Shown here: positions 56,902 to 64,000 of the stretch, piece by piece
Numbering within the stretch: position 1 is the first letter of the stretch
How the letters are laid out: the number at the start of each line of letters is the position of its first letter
Assembly: GCF_000787375.1 (NCBI RefSeq)
Contig: NZ_JRJU01000008.1
Coordinates: forward strand, 1-64,000
Reading direction: 5' to 3'
DNA: 64,000 bases
DNA from: Halalkalibacter okhensis
GTDB lineage: Bacteria > Bacillota > Bacilli > Bacillales > Bacillaceae_D
The notes under the pieces: model-generated
What the model was told of the DNA's origin: nothing
Database searches by the model: none
Seen by the model: the letters and a program-made list of their open reading frames with translations, nothing else
Program-made: the position numbers and the translations under genes

Positions 56902-58365
56902 TTATAAGCCTAACCTTATAAATTGTTCTTTTGGTGCATTCTCATCCTTCATTTCTTCCGTTAATCGATTGATATAAAATGCCTCTAATTCTTTATCGTC
57001 AATGGGTTCAAGCTGATCATAATCATCTTTTATATTAAAAAGGAAAGATTCTTTTATATTTTTATAAAAGGAAAAAGGCTTTCCCTCTTCACTATTCGGT
57101 ATCTTATAAACTGGAAAATCAGTATACGGTAGGAACCTTCCTATCTCAATTTGATTCATCTTATCTTTCCCTAAATGGGCACGGAATGAGGTTGGCATAG
57201 CTGTATACCAAAAACAAGGATCATTATCTTCTCTCACCGGAGCTCTCATATACGTATAGACTCCATCGGTTATATTGACTGTCATCCCAAACATGCCATA
57301 TAATGCATATTTTCGTATCTCATCTGATTGTCCGTTAATAAGTCCAAGTAAAGAACTACCATTAACCGTTGATGGAACGTCAAGACCAAAGTACTCTAAA
57401 ATCGTCGGCATTAAATCAATATTTTGGGTAAGCTTATTCATTCGTGCCCCTCCTGCTACTCCCGGGACATGAACCATTAAGGGCAGATGAGCGACTTCAT
57501 TATAGACATGCATGAAGTTTTTCCCAGTCCACTCGTGTTCACCTAACAACAAACCATGATCGGTTGTAAAAATAACTAGTGTATCTTCCCATAAATTTTG
57601 GTCATCCATAACATCCAGCAGTTTCCCTAACCAATGATCGATCATGGTCAGGTTCGCTGCATAATGCTTTTGAATATGATCCATCTCTTCCGGAGACTCT
57701 GTTACCTTTTTATAGCCAGGCCAATCAAAGCGTGGTCCATCATATTTATCATCGTAAAGATCTAAATATTTTTCGGGGCAATTAAACGGTTCATGAGGGT
57801 CAAAGGCTTCTACCATTAAGAAAAATTGGTCTGCCTCTTTGTTATCCTCTAGCCACTTGCACGCGCCTTTCATTGTTTGAGGGCCAGGATAGTCCTCTTC
57901 ACTCATTAACACCGTCCGATTGTGTTCATTCTGTGGCATTACTCTTCCAAGAAAATTCTCAGGCATATCGGGAGACGCTACACGTGAAATCCAAGGATCC
58001 GACTCCTGCCCCCGATAGAAGTCCCATGTGTTAAATCCTTGACAATAATTTTCCCCGCCCGTTGAGAAGTAGTGATAATGATCAGTTACAATATGTGAAA
58101 ACACTTCTCCTTCTCGAAGAGTTTGCTGAAGTGTGACATCAAATGGTTCCATCCCACCCCACCCACGCTCTAAAAAAGCAAGGCGACCTGTGAACATATC
58201 TCTTCTTGCAGGCATACATGGTAATGACCCTGACCAATGATTATCAAAGATCACTGATTTTTCGGCTAACCTTGAAATATTCGGTGTCTTAACCCATGTT
58301 TGCTGATTATATGTCTCAAGCATTTTCCGGTTTAAGGTATCTAATAAGATAACAACGGCTTTCAT
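56902..58365 (-). CDS. Sulfatase, formylglycine type (CMPAR)
   Basis: This 487-residue type I sulfatase of the alkaline phosphatase superfamily has the metal site VILLDTLNR at the N-terminus and the modification motif SLPCMPARRDMFTG, Cys 50. The distant metal ligands are in IFTTDHGLLLGEHEW near residue 268. EAFDPHEPFNCPEKYLD is typical of exo-acting glycan sulfatases. No signal peptide, so it acts on imported sulfated sugars after maturation by the FGE. It ends the operon, 26 bases after the preceding sulfatase. The substrate is not assignable. Confidence 0.92.
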   Translation of the reverse strand: MKAVVILLDTLNRKMLETYNQQTWVKTPNISRLAEKSVIFDNHWSGSLPCMPARRDMFTGRLAFLERGWGGMEPFDVTLQQTLREGEVFSHIVTDHYHYFSTGGENYCQGFNTWDFYRGQESDPWISRVASPDMPENFLGRVMPQNEHNRTVLMSEEDYPGPQTMKGACKWLEDNKEADQFFLMVEAFDPHEPFNCPEKYLDLYDDKYDGPRFDWPGYKKVTESPEEMDHIQKHYAANLTMIDHWLGKLLDVMDDQNLWEDTLVIFTTDHGLLLGEHEWTGKNFMHVYNEVAHLPLMVHVPGVAGGARMNKLTQNIDLMPTILEYFGLDVPSTVNGSSLLGLINGQSDEIRKYALYGMFGMTVNITDGVYTYMRAPVREDNDPCFWYTAMPTSFRAHLGKDKMNQIEIGRFLPYTDFPVYKIPNSEEGKPFSFYKNIKESFLFNIKDDYDQLEPIDDKELEAFYINRLTEEMKDENAPKEQFIRLGL

Positions 58366-58391
58366 TTAGATTCCCCTTTCTAATAAAGGCC

Positions 58392-59942
58392 TCAAGGCTG
58401 AGTGACTACATCCATTTGATCTATTTTTTGTATTCTTTCGTTTAATCTTCGTTCCGGCTGTGAACCTTGGAGCGAAAGAACTTCATTCACAATCCTTGTT
58501 GCAACTGGTGCAACTTTTTTCCCTTTAGGTAAAGTCTTCTTGCGTTCTTGTAGTGTTTGATTGACAGCTTCAGCCGACTCTAAATGAAATTGTAAATCCA
58601 TAATCTCCGCTCTCCATGTCAGTAATGCCTGAATAAGTTCATGTTTAATAGGAGCAACTTCCTCATCATTGAATAAGTCATTTCGCTCTTTCGGATCATT
58701 CAGGCGGTCAAAAAGTCTTCCTGTCCCTTCTTCAAAATAATATTCTAGCTTCCATTTTTTACTGGCTACGGCTACCGATTTGAAAAGGGTGGCGACCGCA
58801 CAATGACGAGGAGAGGAACCACCATCTTTTATAGGTGTGAATAAATCCAAACCTTGCATCGTTGCACTTTGAATTCCTGCAACACCTAGAATCGTAGGTC
58901 CAATATCATTCCAAGTGGCAAATTGTTCTCTTTTTCCCTCTGGTAATGTCCCAGGCATACTCATTAAAAATGGTACTCTCCATGATTCATCATAATAGTT
59001 ATGCTTATCATTAAAGCCGTGATCAAATAACTGTAATCCGTGGTCCGAGCTAAAAATAATAAGTGTATTTTCACGCAATCCTGCTTCATCTAAATAATCT
59101 AATACCCTTCCAACTTGATGATCACAATAAGCCGTGAGTCCGTAGTACAGCTTCTTTAGCTTTTCTACCTTTTGTCGTATTCCTTCATGATAGATAGCAC
59201 CACGGGCTTCATATAAATCCTTTAACTCTAAATCTATTGGAAGTATTGCTTCTGAATCATAGTCGGTATAACCTAATAACTTTTTCATGTGCAAAGGAAA
59301 GTTCTCGATTTCTCCTTCTACATAATTCGGAGCAGGTAACTCTATATCATCAAATAGAGTTGCCCATTTCCCTGGCGGATCGGTAGGCTCATGGGGACTT
59401 ACCATTGAGCAAAAAGCGAAGAACGGCTGACCATCTTCGGTAGATTGATTCATTTCTTCTATTGTTTTATCAACAAGGAACGCTTCCATAAATAGATCTT
59501 CTGGAATTTCATTCGGGTGATCGCTGACTCGACTATATCCGTGTTGTGTAATGTGTTCTGCGTAGCAATCATTTTTATTACTGAACTTTTCTCCGACAAC
59601 AAATTGACGATCGAACGAATCAGGCATTTGACCAAAATGAGTTTTACCAACCATAATATTACGATAACCTGCTTTTTTTAAATAATCGGGGATCGTAGCA
59701 AAATGATTATGACGTGCTAACCCATTCTCTAAACAACCATGAACAGGAGTGTGAAGACCTGTTATTAGACTACTTCTAGCAGCTGAACAAACCGGTGATG
59801 TAGTGTGACCTTGCTCAAATAGAACTCCCTCTTTTGCTAGCCTATCGAGGTTAGGAGAAATAGCAAACGGGCTTCCCATGCAAGATAACGTATCCCATCT
59901 CTGTGAATCAGTCGTAATCAATAATATATTAGGGGGATTCAT
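58392..59942 (-). CDS. Sulfatase, formylglycine type (CSAAR variant)
   Basis: This 516-residue sulfatase starts NILLITTDSQRWDTLSC and carries the motif SPVCSAARSSLITG, Cys 52. The usual Pro is replaced by Ala, a known tolerated variant. Metal ligands are in IFSSDHGLQLFDHGFNDKH. I use ATG 59942, with AAAGGAGAGG just upstream; an earlier in-frame start at 59972 places that site inside the gene. No signal peptide. The C-terminal region (about 430-516) is charged and helical, longer than in its neighbours. Confidence 0.91.
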   Translation of the reverse strand: MNPPNILLITTDSQRWDTLSCMGSPFAISPNLDRLAKEGVLFEQGHTTSPVCSAARSSLITGLHTPVHGCLENGLARHNHFATIPDYLKKAGYRNIMVGKTHFGQMPDSFDRQFVVGEKFSNKNDCYAEHITQHGYSRVSDHPNEIPEDLFMEAFLVDKTIEEMNQSTEDGQPFFAFCSMVSPHEPTDPPGKWATLFDDIELPAPNYVEGEIENFPLHMKKLLGYTDYDSEAILPIDLELKDLYEARGAIYHEGIRQKVEKLKKLYYGLTAYCDHQVGRVLDYLDEAGLRENTLIIFSSDHGLQLFDHGFNDKHNYYDESWRVPFLMSMPGTLPEGKREQFATWNDIGPTILGVAGIQSATMQGLDLFTPIKDGGSSPRHCAVATLFKSVAVASKKWKLEYYFEEGTGRLFDRLNDPKERNDLFNDEEVAPIKHELIQALLTWRAEIMDLQFHLESAEAVNQTLQERKKTLPKGKKVAPVATRIVNEVLSLQGSQPERRLNERIQKIDQMDVVTQP

Positions 59943-60002
59943 CGAACCTCTCCTTTCCTTTCCATTTGTCAATCATGAAAATGAACGAACTCTTCATATA
60001 AT

Positions 60003-60038
60003 GAACTTAACCTATTTAAAGATAAACAGGTTAAGTTC
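60003..60038 (-). terminator. Intercistronic hairpin between sulfatase genes
   Basis: A perfect 11-bp stem GAACTTAACCT / AGGTTAAGTTC. There is no strong T run, so partial termination or mRNA processing is likely. Confidence 0.45.
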
Positions 60039-60044
60039 CACACT

Positions 60045-61379
60045 TTACTTTACTGCCTTATTCCATTCGGATCTCTCATCAATAATAGGCTGTTTTGATA
60101 ACCCTCCCGTTTTTTCCCACCAATCTTCTACTAACTCCTTTAGTTCCTTTTTCGTAGATTGATATGGTTGTAGGTCATATATGTTTTGCAATTCATCTGG
60201 ATCCTTGACTAAATCATACATTTCTTCTTTATCATCTTGGTAGTAATAAACGTATTTAAACTGTCCTGTCTGAATTCCTCTAAAAGGATGCTCTCCCCAA
60301 TAAGCTTTGTAATGTTCAATAAATACATAGGTATCAGGGTCTGCTTCTTCTTTTTTCAACAAAGGTAACAATGATTCATAGAAATTTGTTGGTACAGGAA
60401 GTCCAACAGCATCAATCATCGTTCCTGCTAAGGATGCACTTGACGTTACATCGCTAATTTCTTTCCTTTTTGATGTCACCCATGGTAAATAAACAAGTAA
60501 TGGAACTTCATATAAATCCCTATAAGGCAGTACCCCTTTTAACCTTAGGCGATGTGCCCCTTGCATATCCCCATGATCAGATGTAAAGACAATCATCGTA
60601 TCATGCAAAATTCCTTTTTCCTCTAGTTTTTCAATGATTTTTCCTAGATTTCGATCCATTAAGGAAACCAATTTCCGATATCTCTTTGCATCTTCTCTAA
60701 TAATCGTTTCGGTCAGTTTAGACTCGGTCGATTCAGCTCGGCGTTTTTGATGTGGCGGTTTGGATGACAAATCATCTTCATAAAAGCTTTTTGGTACAGG
60801 CATTTCGTCGACTTTATATTGATCGTCATATGCAGGCACATCCTCAAAAGGCTTTCTTTTAATAAATGTAGGTTGATTCGGATGAGGCATATACCAAGAT
60901 AGATGCATAAAGAACGATTTATCGTTATCGTAGTCATTTAAATAGTTTAATGCTTCTGCCGTTGAATGAGCATCTCTGTTGCTATGATAATCTGGATGAT
61001 CATTTGTACCTGTTAAATCAACTCCTTCTGTCCGATAGGTAGTAACTTGAAAACCATAATCAGAAGGATGTCCCCCAAGATGCCATTTACCAAAGTAGGC
61101 TGTTTCATATCCGCCACGATTCAATACTTCTGCAATGTTCTCATCTTTTGGATCAAGCATATGACCAATAATATTTACTCCTACTTCATGTGGATACCTC
61201 CCTGTCATCCAAGAAGCTCTTGATGGTGTACATTGAGCTGAGGTCACCACATGTTTCGAAAATTGAACACCCATTTTTGCCAACTTTTCTAAATTGGGAG
61301 TAAAGTAATTTGTTTCACTACCTATTGCATCAGCTCTTTGCTGGTCCGTTGTGATAAAAAGGATATTTTTGCGAGTCAT
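60045..61379 (-). CDS. Sulfatase, formylglycine type (CTPSR)
   Basis: This 444-residue sulfatase has NILFITTDQQRADAIG at the N-terminus and the classical motif SAQCTPSRASWMTGRYPHEVG, Cys 50. GYETAYFGKWHLGG (near residue 92) holds the conserved Lys/His. Metal ligands are in VFTSDHGDMQGAH. No signal peptide. It lies 36 bases after the first gene of the operon. The substrate is not assignable; the shape is that of bacterial exo-sulfatases on glycan oligomers. Confidence 0.93.
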   Translation of the reverse strand: MTRKNILFITTDQQRADAIGSETNYFTPNLEKLAKMGVQFSKHVVTSAQCTPSRASWMTGRYPHEVGVNIIGHMLDPKDENIAEVLNRGGYETAYFGKWHLGGHPSDYGFQVTTYRTEGVDLTGTNDHPDYHSNRDAHSTAEALNYLNDYDNDKSFFMHLSWYMPHPNQPTFIKRKPFEDVPAYDDQYKVDEMPVPKSFYEDDLSSKPPHQKRRAESTESKLTETIIREDAKRYRKLVSLMDRNLGKIIEKLEEKGILHDTMIVFTSDHGDMQGAHRLRLKGVLPYRDLYEVPLLVYLPWVTSKRKEISDVTSSASLAGTMIDAVGLPVPTNFYESLLPLLKKEEADPDTYVFIEHYKAYWGEHPFRGIQTGQFKYVYYYQDDKEEMYDLVKDPDELQNIYDLQPYQSTKKELKELVEDWWEKTGGLSKQPIIDERSEWNKAVK

Positions 61380-61415
61380 CCTATCACCTTCCCTTTCTAT
61401 GAAATGACATTCTAT

Positions 61416-62894
61416 TTAGAATCTCTTATCTAACTCATGTGGAACGACATCTGACGTTTCCATATAAAAGTTCATGACTCTTTCCTTTAAAGTCATTAAA
61501 ACATCAGCCAAAGCGGGGTCATCTATTCGATTGGTTACCTCATTAGGATCATTGCGAAGATCATAGAGTTCATCTTTTTCATAAAGCCTTCTCACATATT
61601 TAAATTCCATCGTCCGGCACATGACAGCCTTTGTATGTTCGGGGCCTTCTTCAGCCTGTAAACTAACCCTTGGCCAATAGAGCCCTGGTTTTGCCGCATG
61701 GGATACGGCATTTGCTTCCATACAATGGGTTTCACCTTGAAGCCTCCCACCTTCACAGAAAACGGCATCTCGTTGGCTAATCTTGTCATTGTCTAACATA
61801 GGAACAAGAGATTTACCAAAATGAGTATGTTTTGGCGTGATTCCTACCATTTCTTCAATCGTTGCTGGAACATCAATCAATTCAACAAGGTTTTCGTTTA
61901 TACCAGGTGTAACAGAAAACGATTTTGGTGGTTTGACGATTAAAGGCACATTTGTAATTGGATCTTCAAATGTATTTTGGTTTTTTTCAACTATGCTATA
62001 ATCTCCTGTGTAGTCCCCGTGATCTGAAAAGAAAAATACTGCCGTGTCATCGTAAATTCCGGCTTCTTTTAAGGCATCCATCACCATTCCAAACTGGTGA
62101 TCAACCCTTGCGCACATGCCATAATATGTCGCTTTCAACTCCGTCCATTCATCCTCTGTCCACGAATGCATATTCTGTCTTTCATGAATGCCTTTTAACA
62201 TGCTAGGCTTCCCTTCCCAATTTTTTGGGTGCTGAACTCTCTTTGGTATCTTACTTCTGTCAATCATGCTATACCAAGGCTCTTCCACTGCATATGGTGG
62301 ATGAGGATAAAGCAATGGGAGATAAATACAAAGAGGTTGATCATCAGGAGCATTTTTAATTCTGTCAATGGCTCCATACACATCAGCCCAATCTTTATCG
62401 TAAAATGTTTCATCACCAGGCAATGGATCCAGTTTTCCTCCATAAAAAGAGAAATAATTTCGGTCCCCTGGCTCACCGCGCCAGCTATCTGCAAAATGTA
62501 AATTCGATTCTTTTTTGGGCTTTAATTCCGGTTCATACATTTCATTGCAGTATTCGTTAAAATCTGCATCCGCAGGAATGAGATCATTTTTCCCTCCCCA
62601 CCAAACATAATAACCGTTTTGTTTGAGGGTTCTTAATAACACTGGCTCATCTGGCTGCATCATGTGATAAATAGTCCGATGTCCTCTCACATGAGGATAC
62701 CAGCCACTCATAAAAGAACAACGGCTTGGGGTACAGACAGGGTTTTGACAAAAAGCGTTCGAAAAAGAAACACCGTCTTCTTCCACCATTTTATCTAAAT
62801 TAGGTGTGACAGCTGCAGGATCTTCTAAATGCCCCATCACATCTCCTCTCCATTGATCTGGATTAAAAATAACGATATGTGGTTTTTTAGTCAT
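61416..62894 (-). CDS. Sulfatase, formylglycine type (CTPSR), first gene of the operon
   Basis: This 492-residue sulfatase begins HIVIFNPDQWRGDVMGH and carries NPVCTPSRCSFMSGWYPHVRGH, Cys 54. WWGGKNDLI replaces the usual GKWHLG block. Metal ligands are in FFFSDHGDYTGDY near residue 290. No signal peptide. AAAAGGAGGAG precedes the ATG, and a cre-like site about 66 bases upstream marks a promoter. It heads a set of four co-directional sulfatase genes. Confidence 0.93.
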   Translation of the reverse strand: MTKKPHIVIFNPDQWRGDVMGHLEDPAAVTPNLDKMVEEDGVSFSNAFCQNPVCTPSRCSFMSGWYPHVRGHRTIYHMMQPDEPVLLRTLKQNGYYVWWGGKNDLIPADADFNEYCNEMYEPELKPKKESNLHFADSWRGEPGDRNYFSFYGGKLDPLPGDETFYDKDWADVYGAIDRIKNAPDDQPLCIYLPLLYPHPPYAVEEPWYSMIDRSKIPKRVQHPKNWEGKPSMLKGIHERQNMHSWTEDEWTELKATYYGMCARVDHQFGMVMDALKEAGIYDDTAVFFFSDHGDYTGDYSIVEKNQNTFEDPITNVPLIVKPPKSFSVTPGINENLVELIDVPATIEEMVGITPKHTHFGKSLVPMLDNDKISQRDAVFCEGGRLQGETHCMEANAVSHAAKPGLYWPRVSLQAEEGPEHTKAVMCRTMEFKYVRRLYEKDELYDLRNDPNEVTNRIDDPALADVLMTLKERVMNFYMETSDVVPHELDKRF

Positions 62895-62959
62895 CAGACT
62901 CCTCCTTTTCTTTGTATATATCGCAGCAAAATTGTATAAAGCACCTACTCTATTTATAT

Positions 62960-62973
62960 TGTAAACGCTTACT
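62960..62973. promoter_or_regulatory. cre-like site before the sulfatase operon
   Basis: TGTAAACGCTTACT matches the CcpA consensus except the last base. The sulfatases are probably under glucose repression. Confidence 0.55.
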
Positions 62974-63035
62974 GATACTGGAGTTAGGGTAAGATTTTTA
63001 CTTCGGTGGAGCTATTTTTTACTTTTTAAATAAAA

Positions 63036-63070
63036 AACTAGCCAGTCATTTCTCATAAGACAGGCTAGTT
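63036..63070 (-). terminator. Terminator after the edge sulfatase gene
   Basis: AACTAGCCAGTC pairs with GACAGGCTAGTT (one mismatch). TTTTTTATTT follows on the minus strand, 12 bases past the stop. Confidence 0.85.
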
Positions 63071-63082
63071 ACCTCAATCCAT

Positions 63083-64000
63083 TTATCTAGTAGGGGCGGA
63101 ACTTAGTTTTTCTTTTTTGGCAGACATGATATTCTTTCTTAATTTCCCTCTAAATTCCTCGGCTTCTTTTTGTTGGTGTTCTCCGAATTCTTCTGGGTGT
63201 CTACGTTTTAATTCAGGAATATGATGTCCTCTTCCTGTTTCTTCTAATCTCTTTGTATAGTTCTTCAAATAACCTCGAGCATGGAAAGGACCGCCTTCTC
63301 TAATAACCGTCCAGAGTGGGTCAACATCATCTTGAGACTTAAACATCATCTCATCGTGCCATTCATGTAAGTAATAAACAGCCTCCATACAGATGTCTTT
63401 ATTTTCAGATGCCACATTTCGTTCTTCTCTCGGATCTTCTGCTAAATTAAACAGCATTTCTTTATCAAACATATGGAAACCGTCATGATACGTTCGAATA
63501 TAGATCCAATCTCTGAAACGAACGCTTCGTTGAACAACATGAGCACATTGTGAGACGACTAAATATTCCCGACCACATGATTTTGCTTCTTTAATAGCTG
63601 GTGCATAACTCTCTCCGTCCCAAGCCGGTGCTACTGGAAGGTCAAGCATTTCCGCCATTGTAGGTAAGAAGTCAAGATGATAATGTAAGTCGTTGTCGAC
63701 AGTGCCTTGCTGCATTCCCGGCCAACGAACGATCATAGGAATTCGGCAAGTTCCATCATCAGCCGTACCATGCTCACTATAAATACCCAGTTGACCCATG
63801 TTTTCACCATGATCAGCAGAAATAATAATAACTAAATCGTCCATTACCCCTTGTTCCTCTAACGATGTAAACAAAGCACCTAGTTGTTCATCCATATAAC
63901 GAATCCCACAATCATATCCGTCTATCACTTCTCTTAAGTCTTGCATGTTTTTAATTTCACCTAAACTACGAGGATAGTTAGGAACTGGTTGATTCGTATA
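63083..64000 (-). CDS. Sulfatase, C-terminal part; gene runs off the window edge
   Basis: The frame stays open from the stop at 63083 to the last base, giving at least 305 residues, so the start and the formylglycine motif are outside. The visible part has the metal-binding IIISADHGENMGQLGIYSEHG and FNLAEDPREERNVA, landmarks of the C-terminal half of S1 sulfatases. The basic C-terminal tail is rich in Lys and Arg. It is upstream of, and separated by a terminator from, the other four sulfatase genes. Internal ATG 63946 should not be taken as the start. Confidence 0.9.
   Translation of the reverse strand, partial: YTNQPVPNYPRSLGEIKNMQDLREVIDGYDCGIRYMDEQLGALFTSLEEQGVMDDLVIIISADHGENMGQLGIYSEHGTADDGTCRIPMIVRWPGMQQGTVDNDLHYHLDFLPTMAEMLDLPVAPAWDGESYAPAIKEAKSCGREYLVVSQCAHVVQRSVRFRDWIYIRTYHDGFHMFDKEMLFNLAEDPREERNVASENKDICMEAVYYLHEWHDEMMFKSQDDVDPLWTVIREGGPFHARGYLKNYTKRLEETGRGHHIPELKRRHPEEFGEHQQKEAEEFRGKLRKNIMSAKKEKLSSAPTR

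Noticed and set aside
63083-63946. Complete 287-residue sulfatase starting at ATG 63946
   Set aside because: The frame remains open for 18 more codons to the window end, and the N-terminal catalytic motif is missing, so this is an internal Met of a truncated gene.

Overview
The window is low-GC Gram-positive DNA. Strong purine-rich Shine-Dalgarno sites, CcpA-type cre sequences, a class IV pha cluster, an ECF sigma/anti-sigma pair, LplABC/YesLMN-like transport and two-component genes, and GTG/TTG starts all point to an aerobic Bacillaceae member of the Alkalihalobacillus/Halalkalibacter kind. The genus is inferred; no rRNA or tRNA is present to fix it.

Region 1 (about 0.3-24.4 kb, almost all minus strand) is a glucuronoxylan and uronate utilisation locus. 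It holds uxuB, uxuA, uxaC, a GntR regulator, a D-lyxose isomerase-like cupin, two Gfo/Idh/MocA dehydrogenases, GH52 and GH39 beta-xylosidases, an LplABC/AguEFG-like importer, a YesL protein, GH67 alpha-glucuronidase, a second lipoprotein binding protein, a YesM/YesN-type two-component system and Eda aldolase. The scheme would be: import acidic xylo-oligosaccharides, remove (methyl)glucuronic acid and xylose in the cytoplasm, and channel glucuronate through fructuronate, mannonate and KDG/KDPG to pyruvate. KDG kinase is not in the window. A shared operator (ACTWGTATGGTAKK) occurs at the gntR promoter, one dehydrogenase and the importer promoter. Cre sites are scattered over the locus.

Region 2 (24.8-33.3 kb) is mixed. 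It has a MATE transporter gene broken in a T9 tract, another Gfo/Idh/MocA gene, an Axe2-like SGNH esterase, BrnQ, a stand-alone DRE-TIM aldolase-family protein, and an ECF sigma/anti-sigma operon.

Region 3 (33.5-41.1 kb) is the Bacillus-type PHB locus: fabG-like, phaP and phaQ diverge from phaR-phaB-phaC. It is followed by a small haem-copper-oxidase-like membrane protein, a DUF2207 protein and a small protein with a Tyr/Pro tail.

Region 4 (41.3-64 kb) is a second polysaccharide island. It has a 1,399-residue secreted PL9 lyase with Ig-like modules, a MarR/MFS efflux pair, SulP, a formylglycine-generating enzyme, two GH3 enzymes, another YesL, a decayed AraC regulator and five S1-type sulfatases (the last cut by the window edge). 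The four sulfatases whose N-termini are visible all carry a formylglycine Cys and lack signal peptides. A plausible model is that sulfated, uronate- and xylose-containing oligosaccharides are cut outside by the lyase, imported, then desulfated and hydrolysed inside. The link between the two carbohydrate regions is inference.

No CRISPR array, intact insertion sequence, tRNA or rRNA was seen. Degenerate tandem repeats lie at the left edge.
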